Source: a virus. From it: a DNA stretch of 25,249 nt. Shown here in pieces: positions 5,352 through 12,976 of this stretch. The notes beneath the pieces were generated by a model that worked only from the letters and a program-made list of their open reading frames with translations, did no database searches and was not told the DNA's origin. Within the stretch, counting starts at the first letter, position 1, and every line of letters begins with the position of its first letter. The DNA lies in IMG/VR virus record IMGVR_UViG_3300032086_002034, positions 1 to 25,249 of that record. One strand, written 5' to 3'. A program made the translations under genes and the position numbers.

Positions 5352-5890
5352 ATATATTTTACTTACACGAACACCCTCAGTTGGCGGCATCATATGTGTA
5401 CGACAAGCATAAAGTGAAGATGATCCTTGAATCAGCGCAGATGTTATGCACGGCACACCATGTGTTTGGCAATGGTCATAATGTACCATATAAGCAAGCA
5501 CATTTAAATCATCCGTCAACTATCTGGGTGCGAGAAAGTACTCATCACTATTATTGGCTATATGAACATATGTTAGCTTTAGGTAATGAGTATACCAAAC
5601 GTTATGGCAAAAAGCATTTGACAATTACTAAGTGTGAAGAGCCTTTGCTTTATGCACCTAATGACATGCCGACGTTGCCGTATAAACATCCACCTCAGTG
5701 TATGCCTGATGAATATAAACGACCGCATGCTATACACGGTTACTGGAACTATTATATAAATGACAAATATAAAGTATGTAATAAAAATGAAGTACCTTAC
5801 AAAACCCCTCCGCTCCGCGTTATGGACGATTACTTTAATGGCGTTGGTAGCGACAATATCATCTACTATGACGATGATAAACGTAACTAA
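5348..5890 (+). CDS. Pyr_excise-like conserved phage protein (putative DNA glycosylase family)
   Basis: The N-terminus MNIFYLHEHPQLAASYVYDK followed by HKVKMILESAQMLCTAHHVF is the pattern of a phage family often grouped with pyrimidine dimer DNA glycosylases (Pfam Pyr_excise). Further conserved parts are 'HLNHPSTIWVRES', 'YYWLYEHMLALGNEYTKRYG' and 'PPQCMPDEY'. At 180 residues it is close to the family's usual size. A DNA repair or base-processing role is plausible but unproven, and I cannot identify the catalytic residue. It is coupled to the preceding micro-protein by ATGA. Confidence 0.65.
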   Translation: MNIFYLHEHPQLAASYVYDKHKVKMILESAQMLCTAHHVFGNGHNVPYKQAHLNHPSTIWVRESTHHYYWLYEHMLALGNEYTKRYGKKHLTITKCEEPLLYAPNDMPTLPYKHPPQCMPDEYKRPHAIHGYWNYYINDKYKVCNKNEVPYKTPPLRVMDDYFNGVGSDNIIYYDDDKRN

Positions 5891-6074
5891 CCTGCCTGCA
5901 GATCAATATGAGTATATGCAGATGCAGAATAGATGGGCCAATTGGCCGGAAAAAGATTGCTATAATGCAATTGAAGTTGAATTAATTTTAAATGGACCAC
6001 AACATGAGTACAACAAGGAAGCATATCCTACATCAGATTTCAGTAAATTTGTTTGGATTACGAGACAAAATTAA
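5874..6074 (+). CDS. Hypothetical 66-aa protein
   Basis: I use the ATG at 5874 (MINVTNLPADQYEYMQMQNR), with 5868 as an alternative; upstream in-frame starts lie deep in the preceding gene. Acidic, with several Trp and Tyr residues (RWANWPEKDCYNAIEVEL). No known domain. Overlaps the preceding gene by 17 nt and contains the next ORF's start out of frame. Confidence 0.55.
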   Translation: MINVTNLPADQYEYMQMQNRWANWPEKDCYNAIEVELILNGPQHEYNKEAYPTSDFSKFVWITRQN

Positions 6075-6123
6075 AAAAGCTAGAAAACCATATAAGCCAA
6101 AGGCGACGAAAGCTAATAAATAA
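6004..6123 (+). CDS. Hypothetical basic 39-aa protein
   Basis: ATG at 6004 opens MSTTRKHILHQISVNLFGLR, ending with a strongly basic tail (KKARKPYKPKATKANK). It overlaps the 66-aa gene by 71 nt in another frame but fills the remaining space to the next gene. The Lys/Arg-rich tail is protein-like but could also be chance in AT-rich DNA. Confidence 0.35.
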   Translation: MSTTRKHILHQISVNLFGLRDKIKKARKPYKPKATKANK

Positions 6124-6140
6124 TAATTAGTAGACAGCTA

Positions 6141-6758
6141 ATGTCACAAAGAAATTTTAAATATCTACATGATAATAGAATTATATACGGGAGAACTCCA
6201 ATCACGGATGTGCCTACCGAATCAACTGATATATATGATTATTATGAAAACGGTACATACGAGTGTTATGCTTTATTCAGAAGTAAAGCAAAGATCACTA
6301 CATTTAAAAGTTTAAAATGGCATTTTTTAGTTATTCAACACCTTAACACTGAGTTAAATTTAAAACAACTTAGAAAAGTTTTTGAATATATAGCTAATAT
6401 TAAAAATAATTTCGTTACCTTTACAATGTCTCGTGGTGCATTTGACAAATTAGTTAATGATGTATTTGCAACAGATGCAGAACGTCCACCTCGTAATCGT
6501 ATACGTAAAGTTATATTTAAACCAAATAAGATTCTCACATTGTCTGAAAAACTTTCAATTGTGGGCCAACTGATTGGTAAAAGTAAAATGGTTACACAGG
6601 ATATGATTTATGACGCTATGTTAAGCATTAACGAAGACAAACAAACCATAACATATAAAAAGCTTGCTGAGCATTTTGATTGTTCTACACGAACTATTTA
6701 CAGAAATATTGGCAACCAACTTAAACTTGAAAAAGAATTATTGAATAAAGAACTATGA
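6141..6758 (+). CDS. HTH DNA-binding protein (putative regulator or replication accessory)
   Basis: A 205-residue basic protein. The last third carries a clear helix-turn-helix: 'TITYKKLAEHFDCSTRTIYR', about residues 172-191, with the TxRTIYR recognition-helix pattern of HTH_23/MerR-like or replication-initiator winged helices. The first two thirds (MSQRNFKYLHDNRIIYGRTP...) are of unknown fold. It ends in an ATGA overlap with the sigma factor gene, so the two are probably made together and may control phage transcription jointly. A replication role cannot be excluded. Confidence 0.65.
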   Translation: MSQRNFKYLHDNRIIYGRTPITDVPTESTDIYDYYENGTYECYALFRSKAKITTFKSLKWHFLVIQHLNTELNLKQLRKVFEYIANIKNNFVTFTMSRGAFDKLVNDVFATDAERPPRNRIRKVIFKPNKILTLSEKLSIVGQLIGKSKMVTQDMIYDAMLSINEDKQTITYKKLAEHFDCSTRTIYRNIGNQLKLEKELLNKEL

Positions 6759-7519
6759 GAAAATTTAATATTCAGAACTACGTAAGATATAAAGAAGACG
6801 TAGAACGAACAATCAAAGCAGTTAGAAAACCAGTTGACGGTGATTATACTAAGTTAACTAATGATGAGATTACTAAAAACTTTTTACCGTTAGTTATTAC
6901 TTTGGCAATGAAACAATCAACATCTGATCAAGCATCAGGTGTATTAAGTATTCTTGATTTATTTCAAGAAGGTAATGCTGGATTAGTTGCTGCAGTAAAC
7001 AAATTGGATAGAGCGCTTTTAGCTGAGTCTGACGACCAGGAAAAAACTATTAAGTCATTTCTATCAAAAAGAATTAAAGGAGCAATACGAAGAGCCGTAG
7101 ATATAAACAGAGGCGACATACGCATTCCTGAGCATAAGCTAAATGAAATACGTAGAAATCCTAAAGATGAAAAAATGGTTTCAATGTTTTTCAATAGCGT
7201 GTTCAGTAGTATTGATGATAAACCTGCTGATGATGAAAATATGGCTTATCAAGTTATCGATAAGTCTGAACCATATAACATTGCTTTACTTAATGCATAC
7301 CTATTATCATTGATGAAACAACACTGTACACCAACACAATATGATGTATTAAGATTAAGCTTTGGATTAGACTGTGATAAACATTCTGCAAATGAAATTG
7401 CAGACAAATTAGGGATCAGTGTAAGCACTGCTCACGTACGTATTTCACAGATAAAACGGGATGCTATACAAGCTCTCGTCGACAACGTAGATAGTACGCA
7501 AGTACTTGATTACCTGTAA
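6755..7519 (+). CDS. Phage RNA polymerase sigma factor (sigma-70 family)
   Basis: Directs host RNA polymerase to phage promoters. Region 2 is visible at about residues 40-116, with the core-binding helix 'LDLFQEGNAGLVAAVNKLD' (68-86) and the -10-reading segment 'FLSKRIKGAIRRAVD'. 'RIPEH' at 123-127 marks the start of region 3. Region 4 spans about 190-243, with an HTH in 'SANEIADKLGISVSTAHVRI'. At 254 aa it lacks region 1.1 and resembles group 3 sigma factors. It is coupled to the HTH gene by ATGA and followed by a hairpin terminator. The four two-box elements are candidate targets (inference). Confidence 0.9.
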   Translation: MRKFNIQNYVRYKEDVERTIKAVRKPVDGDYTKLTNDEITKNFLPLVITLAMKQSTSDQASGVLSILDLFQEGNAGLVAAVNKLDRALLAESDDQEKTIKSFLSKRIKGAIRRAVDINRGDIRIPEHKLNEIRRNPKDEKMVSMFFNSVFSSIDDKPADDENMAYQVIDKSEPYNIALLNAYLLSLMKQHCTPTQYDVLRLSFGLDCDKHSANEIADKLGISVSTAHVRISQIKRDAIQALVDNVDSTQVLDYL

Positions 7520-7522
7520 GTT

Positions 7523-7545
7523 ACGGTAGCAAATACCGTTTAAGT
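7523..7545 (+). terminator. Hairpin, putative intrinsic terminator
   Basis: ACGGTA (7523-7528), loop GCAAA, TACCGT (7534-7539), then TTTAAG. The stem lies just after the sigma factor stop in the 54-nt gap before the recombination genes. The T tract is short, so termination may be partial; an attenuator or mRNA-stability hairpin is the alternative. Confidence 0.5.
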
Positions 7546-7573
7546 TTAATTTAATTTATGTAATTATATTAGT

Positions 7574-8119
7574 ATGACCATAAACCACAAACTAGCAACC
7601 CTACAAACAAAATTTAAATCGAAGAAGAGTAGATTTAATTCATTCGGCAAGTATTACTTTAGGTCAGCCGAAGACATTCTCGAAAGCATAAAACCCTATC
7701 TATTAGAGTTAGGAGTCGCAGTAACGATTAATGAAGAATTAATCGGAACAGAGCCTATGCCTATAATCAAATCAACTGCAAAGTTAATTGATAAAGATGG
7801 TATGGAGCTGGAAGCTGTTGCGATAGTTGGTGTGGATCTCAACCAGAAAGGTATGCAGACTCCGCAACAATTTGGTAGTGCATCGAGTTACGCAAAAAAA
7901 TATGCGCTAGGTAATTTATTATTAATTGATGATACTCAAGACAGTGATGCAACAAATGATCACGGCAAAAAGAGTTCAGCTTTCGCAGCAAAGCCTAAAC
8001 AAGCTTTAGCTGATGTACAAAAAGCAATAGACTATATAAAAGCCGGTGGTAAAATTGATGCAATCAAAGCTAAGTATCAATTAACTTCAGAACAAGAAGA
8101 GAAGTTAACAACACTTTAG
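7574..8119 (+). CDS. erf: ERF-family single-strand annealing recombinase
   Basis: Anneals complementary single strands during phage recombination, with a partner exonuclease. The N-terminal ~130 residues show the ERF pattern: 'KYYFRSAEDILESIKPYL' near the start, a beta-rich middle, and the signature 'GSASSYAKKYALGNLLLIDD' then TQDSD at about 101-125. A linker with 'KKSSAFAAKPK' leads to a small helical C-terminal tail that may contact partners. At 181 aa it is similar to P22 Erf and related proteins. The exonuclease gene starts two nt later, the classical annealase/exonuclease pairing. Confidence 0.9.
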   Translation: MTINHKLATLQTKFKSKKSRFNSFGKYYFRSAEDILESIKPYLLELGVAVTINEELIGTEPMPIIKSTAKLIDKDGMELEAVAIVGVDLNQKGMQTPQQFGSASSYAKKYALGNLLLIDDTQDSDATNDHGKKSSAFAAKPKQALADVQKAIDYIKAGGKIDAIKAKYQLTSEQEEKLTTL

Positions 8120-8120
8120 T

Positions 8121-8852
8121 ATGGACAAACAAAAGGTATTAGAAAAATTAAAGTTAGATGAAAATTATTATGGAGATTTTGGTAAACAATTTCTTAGCAA
8201 TAGTGATATAAAAACTTTATTAACTAATCCTTTAGCCTTGGGACAACAATCAAAACCGAGTCCAGCATTTTTAGTAGGTGGTTATTTCCACACTGCAATA
8301 CTTGAACCTGATAAATTAAAAAAGTATAAGGTAATTGAAAGCAGCACAAGAAATACAAAAACTTATAAAGAAATGTCCGGTGGTGAACTTTGTTTATTAC
8401 AACATGAAGTTGATCAAATAGAATTAATGAAAAATAAAATATTAGAAAACGATGTATGTCGTGGACTAATAAATGGCATTGATGTTGAGTATGAGAAGCC
8501 TGGCTTAGCAGAACTTGAAGGTGCTTTATGGAAAGGTAAAGCTGATATAGTTAACCATGATGAGAAGCTTATAATAGATTTGAAAACAACCAAAGATATA
8601 AACGCTTTCAAGTGGTCTGCTAACCGATTCAATTATGACAGTCAAGCTTATATTTATTCTAAATTATTTGGTTATGAATTTGTATTCATAGTAATTGACA
8701 AAGAAACCCATCAAATTGCGGTTATGGATTGTTCACCTGAATTTTATCAATCAGGTAAAGACAAGGTAGAGAGAGCAGTAGAAGCTTACGATTTATTCTA
8801 CAAAACAGAAGGATTTGACCCTTCACAATTTTTTATTAACTTAACACTTTAA
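8121..8852 (+). CDS. PD-(D/E)XK exonuclease (RecB/RecE-like)
   Basis: Resects DNA ends to give single strands for the upstream ERF protein. The nuclease core is visible: His57 in 'VGGYFHTAIL', Asp142 in 'GKADIV', and the IDLKTT motif with Asp153 and Lys155, then a Q-motif-like 'YDSQAYIYSKLFG'. The length, 243 aa, matches phage PDDEXK_1/RecE-type exonucleases. Placement directly after ERF and before the SSB-like gene makes a complete recombination cassette. Confidence 0.9.
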   Translation: MDKQKVLEKLKLDENYYGDFGKQFLSNSDIKTLLTNPLALGQQSKPSPAFLVGGYFHTAILEPDKLKKYKVIESSTRNTKTYKEMSGGELCLLQHEVDQIELMKNKILENDVCRGLINGIDVEYEKPGLAELEGALWKGKADIVNHDEKLIIDLKTTKDINAFKWSANRFNYDSQAYIYSKLFGYEFVFIVIDKETHQIAVMDCSPEFYQSGKDKVERAVEAYDLFYKTEGFDPSQFFINLTL

Positions 8853-8859
8853 TTTAATT

Positions 8860-9039
8860 ATGGCTAGAAGAAAAGCAACTCAAACAAAAGTATGTACAGT
8901 AACAGGAATGGAAACTAGTACAGACAATTTCTACAAAAATCAAAATCATGTGAAAGCTGTAGACAATTTAAGAAGAACAACTGGCGCTACAAAAGATCAG
9001 TTGCAAAGAATGTTTCAACAAATTAACGCATACGTATAA
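8860..9039 (+). CDS. Conserved small basic protein (59 aa)
   Basis: MARRKATQTKVCTVTGMETS opens a basic protein with 'CTVTGMETSTDNFYKNQNHV' and a helical end (KDQLQRMFQQINAYV). The pattern resembles small uncharacterised proteins encoded near recombination genes in marine phages. It has only one Cys, so there is no zinc finger. Its stop overlaps the SSB-like start (TAATG). Role unknown, perhaps DNA-binding. Confidence 0.65.
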   Translation: MARRKATQTKVCTVTGMETSTDNFYKNQNHVKAVDNLRRTTGATKDQLQRMFQQINAYV

Positions 9040-9353
9040 TGGCAGGAATAATTAAAACAAGTATTAATCTAACGAAGATACCGAAAGACGCAATCATTGA
9101 GGGTGCAAAAGGTAAGTATTTACCAATCACAATCACCGTTAATGATGAAGTCGATCAGTTTGGTAATCACGGACCTGTTGTCGTTTCACAAACGAAAGAG
9201 GAAAGAGAAGCTAAAGCTGAAAAGACTTATCTCGGAAACGTTCAAGTCGTGTGGACTAACGGTGCATTCCCTGAACCTAACAGACAAGATCAACCAGGAC
9301 CAGTGGCTGCAACACCACCACCACCACAACCAGTAGACGATTTACCATTTTAA
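9039..9353 (+). CDS. Putative single-stranded DNA-binding protein
   Basis: The 104-residue product has a beta-rich body (MAGIIKTSINLTKIPKDAII..., 'KYLPITITVNDEVDQFGNHG') like the OB-fold proteins of several phages. A flexible Pro-rich linker (about 85-98) then leads to the terminal residues DDLPF. That tip closely matches the acidic C-terminal tail (DDDIPF) by which bacterial SSB recruits partners. The position between the ERF/exonuclease pair and the primase-helicase supports an SSB role. The body does not match a named SSB family by eye. Confidence 0.75.
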   Translation: MAGIIKTSINLTKIPKDAIIEGAKGKYLPITITVNDEVDQFGNHGPVVVSQTKEEREAKAEKTYLGNVQVVWTNGAFPEPNRQDQPGPVAATPPPPQPVDDLPF

Positions 9354-9364
9354 ACTATTAGTTG

Positions 9365-11086
9365 ATGCAAGTAAACAACACGGAGATTAACGGATTTTTA
9401 ATCGACCAGTTTAACCAACACGATTTGAAAGTAGGTGCAACGCAGGGGATTTGTCCCCTGTGTTCGTCTACACGTAAACCGGAAAATAGAAAGCAACAAT
9501 GTGCTAGCTATGATTGGGAGCGTGGGTTAGGAACTTGCCACAACTGTGACTCAACATTTCAATTACATACTTACCAACGTAAAGGTGGAAGTGATAAAGA
9601 ATATGTCTTACCAGAATATTCTACTGAATCACACAAAGCTGTTGGTGATAAAGTAATTGAATGGTTTAAACAAAGAGGTATAAGTCACGAAACGCTTTTA
9701 GATTTAAATATATCTGAAGGCCCAGAGTTCATGCCACAAACTGGCAAGGTTGAAAATACAATTAAGTTCAACTACATTATAGGCGATCAGCTTATTAATG
9801 TGAAATACAGAGACGGACGAAAGAACTTTAAACTATATAAAGGTGCTGAGAAAGTCTTTTATAATTTAAATAGTATCGTAAATACCGATACATGTGTAAT
9901 TGTTGAAGGTGAAATGGATGTGTTAGCATTCCATGAAGCTGGTATTAAAAATGTAGTATCAGTTCCAAATGGCGCAACACTTAACCACAACAATTTAGAT
10001 TATCTTGATAACTGTATTGATTATTTTACAGACAAAGAAAAAATCATATTAGCTGTTGATCAAGATGATGCAGGTGCTGCATTACAACAAGAATTAATTA
10101 GAAGGCTTGGCGCTGAAGTATGCTACTTAGTAAACTTTGTAGATTGTAAAGATGCAAATGAATATTTACTTAAGTATGGTACAAAAGACTTAGCTGAAGT
10201 AATTAATGAATGTAGACCTGTACCGTTAGAAAATGTTACAACTTTTAAAGACATTGAACATGAAGTTACAGACTTTGTTAAACACGGTTTTAAACCTGGT
10301 TTTCAAATTGGTTTACCTAATTTTGACCGTATCTTTAGTACCTATACTGGGCAGTTTATTACTGTTACTGGTATACCTTCTAGTGGTAAGTCTGACTTCG
10401 TTGACCAAATGTGTGTTGGCTATAATATGAATTATGGCTGGAAGACTGCATTTGCATCACCGGAGAATGCACCAACATATTTGCATGCACATAAGTTAAT
10501 GCGTAAAGTATGGATGGATATGCCAAGGTCTTCTGATATTGGTTCAGATAAATGGAAAGAAGTAGCAGAGCACGTTAATGATAATTTCTTTTTCATTGAC
10601 ATGGAAAGATACACACTTGAATCTGTATTACGTAAAGGTGCTGAGCTAGTTAAACGTAAAGGTATTAAATGTTTGGTTATAGACCCATTTAATAAAGTAC
10701 GAGACGTTGATGCAAAGACTGAAGATGTAAACAGATACACAATGGAGTATCTAACAAAGATTGAAAGCTTTGCAAAGAAGTTTGATGTATTAGTATTTAT
10801 AGTAGCGCATCCAACTAAAATGTATAAAGATAGTAATGGTAAGATTGAAGAACCAACTATGTATAACATTAAAGGTGGTGGCGAATGGTATGATGCATCA
10901 TATCACGGTTTATTAGTACACAGAAATTATGAAGACAAGACTGTTAAAGCAAAAGTTTTAAAAGTTAAGTTTCAGAATCTTGGCGAGAATGGAGCTGAGG
11001 CTCATTTCAAATGGGAACCAAGATCAGGATGTTTTATGCCACACGAAGTGGTTGATTTGAATGAAGAACCAATGCCTTGGGAATAG
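9365..11086 (+). CDS. Bifunctional DNA primase-helicase (T7 gp4-like)
   Basis: Unwinds the replication fork and lays down primers. From the N-terminus: a Zn-binding domain with Cys30, Cys33, Cys58 and Cys61 (CPLC...CHNC); a Toprim primase core with the Glu181 motif 'VIVEGEMDVLAFHEAG' and Asp residues in 'AVDQDDAG' (231-237); and a RecA-like DnaB/T7 helicase from about 300, with Walker A 'GIPSSGKS' (336-343) and Walker B-like 'CLVIDPF'. The length of 573 aa matches T7 gp4 (566). I use the ATG at 9365; a TTG one codon upstream also exists. It implies T7- or mitochondrial-type fork organisation. Confidence 0.93.
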   Translation: MQVNNTEINGFLIDQFNQHDLKVGATQGICPLCSSTRKPENRKQQCASYDWERGLGTCHNCDSTFQLHTYQRKGGSDKEYVLPEYSTESHKAVGDKVIEWFKQRGISHETLLDLNISEGPEFMPQTGKVENTIKFNYIIGDQLINVKYRDGRKNFKLYKGAEKVFYNLNSIVNTDTCVIVEGEMDVLAFHEAGIKNVVSVPNGATLNHNNLDYLDNCIDYFTDKEKIILAVDQDDAGAALQQELIRRLGAEVCYLVNFVDCKDANEYLLKYGTKDLAEVINECRPVPLENVTTFKDIEHEVTDFVKHGFKPGFQIGLPNFDRIFSTYTGQFITVTGIPSSGKSDFVDQMCVGYNMNYGWKTAFASPENAPTYLHAHKLMRKVWMDMPRSSDIGSDKWKEVAEHVNDNFFFIDMERYTLESVLRKGAELVKRKGIKCLVIDPFNKVRDVDAKTEDVNRYTMEYLTKIESFAKKFDVLVFIVAHPTKMYKDSNGKIEEPTMYNIKGGGEWYDASYHGLLVHRNYEDKTVKAKVLKVKFQNLGENGAEAHFKWEPRSGCFMPHEVVDLNEEPMPWE

Positions 11087-11368
11087 ATGCCAAAAAAGAA
11101 AACCAAAAATCCTGCGGATTATTACAACCCAACACAAGAAGATTGGGATGCGTTTTTATATTGTAACAGAAACAATATAAGAATAAGTATTCATCCAATG
11201 GAAAAAGGTATGCACCCTACACAATTCAAAGTGTCAGTAGCTTTAGGACCTTATCAAAAATTTGAAAAGCCTGCGCTGTCACCGAAAGTGTATAGCATTG
11301 AACAAATCATAGAACAGAAATTTAAAGCGTGTAAATATTATTATGAGAAATATAAACGAGGAATATAG
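11087..11368 (+). CDS. Hypothetical 93-aa protein
   Basis: Begins immediately after the primase-helicase stop (TAGATG). MPKKKTKNPADYYNPTQEDW opens a basic protein with 'NNIRISIHPMEKGMHPTQFK' and a helical, Lys/Tyr-rich C-terminus. No family recognised. It overlaps the ThyA-family gene by 26 nt, so it is probably co-translated with it. Confidence 0.65.
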   Translation: MPKKKTKNPADYYNPTQEDWDAFLYCNRNNIRISIHPMEKGMHPTQFKVSVALGPYQKFEKPALSPKVYSIEQIIEQKFKACKYYYEKYKRGI

Positions 11369-12176
11369 AATATTAACATCTGAGATACTTAATAGTGGCA
11401 TACCAAAAGATGATAGAACCGGAGTTGGTACATTATCAAAGTTTGGTTATACTCTTGTTCACGATATGGAATTAGGTTTTCCATTGTTGCATATAAAGAA
11501 AGTTTCTTTTAAAGCAGCTAAGGTTGAGCTTATGTGGATACTACAAGGCAGAACTGATTTAAAGTATTTAGAAGATAATGGCGTTGGATACTGGAGACCA
11601 GATTATGAAAGATCAGGTAGAACTGATGGAACATTAGGTCCTGTATACGGTAAGCAATGGCGTGACTTTAATGGTATTGATCAAATATATGATTTATCAT
11701 TACAGTTACATAATAATCCCGATTCAAGAAGAATGGTTGTATCGGCTTGGAATCCTGCTGATATGAAAGATATGGCTTTGCCACCGTGTCATTACGGCTT
11801 TCAATGTTATGTAAATGATCGTAAGTTAGATTTAATGTGGCAACAAAGATCTGTAGATGTATTCTTAGGTTTGCCTTATGATATAGCTATGTATGGTTTA
11901 TTATTAGAATTATTAGCTAAAGGTCATGGTTTAAAACCTGGTAGATTAATTGGGCAGCTTGGCGATTGTCATTTATATAATAATCATTTGGATGCGGCTA
12001 AAACTATAATGTATAGGGATCCATCAATATATGATTGTCCAACATTAGAGTTAGATACGTCTGGCGTTTATATTAACCACAGAAATCAAATTAATATTCC
12101 AGAGTTGGATATGATGAAATTACACAATTATAAACACATGGGTGAAGTTAAAGCCCCATTAAATGTTGGAAACTAA
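11343..12176 (+). CDS. thyA: Thymidylate synthase family enzyme; Asn-to-Asp at the base-specificity site, likely acts on dCMP
   Basis: A folate-dependent pyrimidine C5-methyltransferase-family enzyme. Family motifs are complete: DDRTGVGTLSKFG (23-35), GPVYGKQWR (99-107), DSRRMVVSAWN (127-137), the nucleophile Cys149 in LPPCHYGFQ, QRSVDVFLG (168-176) and GDCHLYNNH (207-215). At 180, where E. coli ThyA has Asn177 (PFN), this protein has Asp (PYD). Asp there selects cytosine over uracil in T4 dCMP hydroxymethylase, and the same change turned L. casei ThyA into a dCMP methylase. The C-terminus (KAPLNVGN) is longer than the usual KAPVAI closing tail. It could therefore make 5-hydroxymethyl- or 5-methyl-dCMP; ordinary thymidylate synthesis is the alternative. 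Neighbours are RNR and MazG. Confidence 0.88.
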   Translation: MRNINEEYRILTSEILNSGIPKDDRTGVGTLSKFGYTLVHDMELGFPLLHIKKVSFKAAKVELMWILQGRTDLKYLEDNGVGYWRPDYERSGRTDGTLGPVYGKQWRDFNGIDQIYDLSLQLHNNPDSRRMVVSAWNPADMKDMALPPCHYGFQCYVNDRKLDLMWQQRSVDVFLGLPYDIAMYGLLLELLAKGHGLKPGRLIGQLGDCHLYNNHLDAAKTIMYRDPSIYDCPTLELDTSGVYINHRNQINIPELDMMKLHNYKHMGEVKAPLNVGN

Positions 12177-12976
12177 TGACAGAAACTTATTATTTATATC
12201 ACATTCCGGGTAAAAAAATCGGCGTTACGCGTGATCTTAATAGAAGGGTTACGCTAACGCAGGGCTATAAGCCTGGAGAATATGAGGTTCTTGATCAGTC
12301 AGAAGATATAGATTATATATCAAAGAAGGAGATAGAACTTCAACAGTCTTATGGATATAGGAAGGACCACAAACTATATAAAAATTTATTTAAAATGAAA
12401 ATAAACGTAACCCCACAAACTACAACGTTCCCTGTGCCACTTACTAAATTGAAAGGAAGATTGCACGATCAAGTTGGTTTAAACTGGGAAACTGAATTTG
12501 GTAAAATTCATTTATCATCAGAATTAGCTGACTGGATAGCTCTTAATGCTCATACGTCTATGTATAATAGTGAGCGAAGCTATGTATACAATAAAGCGTT
12601 ATGGGAAGCATTTAAAGATATTAATAGCCTAGAAAGCTTAAATGAATATATAGAAGAGCAAAAAGATGAAAGCTTTTTTACATTAATTAGGCAATGGGCT
12701 GATGAAAGAGGTTTGTATAAAAAAGGTGATAGCAAAACACAATATATAAAGCTTCAAGAAGAAGCTGGCGAATTAGCTAAAGCATTATTAAAAAATGATA
12801 AAGCTGAAATACAAGATGCTATCGGAGATATGATTGTTGTGTTAACTAATTTAGCATATATGGAAAACTTAAATGTTGAAGAATGTATTGCTGGAGCATA
12901 TGCTGTAATTAGTAAAAGAACCGGCAAAATGATTAACGGAACATTTGTTAAAGATGAGAAAGAAAAGGACATATAA
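12176..12976 (+). CDS. Fusion: GIY-YIG-like N-terminal domain and MazG nucleotide pyrophosphohydrolase
   Basis: The C-terminal ~100 residues are MazG: 'IRQWADERGLYKKGDSKTQY', the metal-binding EEAGEL (195-200), and a second helix with EIQDAIGDMIVVL (211-223; Glu211, Asp214 and Asp218 as ligands). MazG hydrolyses NTPs or dNTPs to monophosphates. The first ~75 residues, 'YYLYHIPGKKIGVTRDLNRR', look like a divergent GIY-YIG nuclease fold (Y-L-Y, K-I-G, R). A linker of unknown fold joins them. Its start overlaps the ThyA-family stop by one nt, pointing to a shared nucleotide role such as dCTP removal. MazG is clear; the GIY-YIG assignment is tentative. Confidence 0.85.
   Translation: MTETYYLYHIPGKKIGVTRDLNRRVTLTQGYKPGEYEVLDQSEDIDYISKKEIELQQSYGYRKDHKLYKNLFKMKINVTPQTTTFPVPLTKLKGRLHDQVGLNWETEFGKIHLSSELADWIALNAHTSMYNSERSYVYNKALWEAFKDINSLESLNEYIEEQKDESFFTLIRQWADERGLYKKGDSKTQYIKLQEEAGELAKALLKNDKAEIQDAIGDMIVVLTNLAYMENLNVEECIAGAYAVISKRTGKMINGTFVKDEKEKDI

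Noticed and set aside
10432-10869. 145-codon minus-strand frame within the primase-helicase
   Set aside because: Antisense shadow of a well-supported helicase domain; no start context or family pattern.
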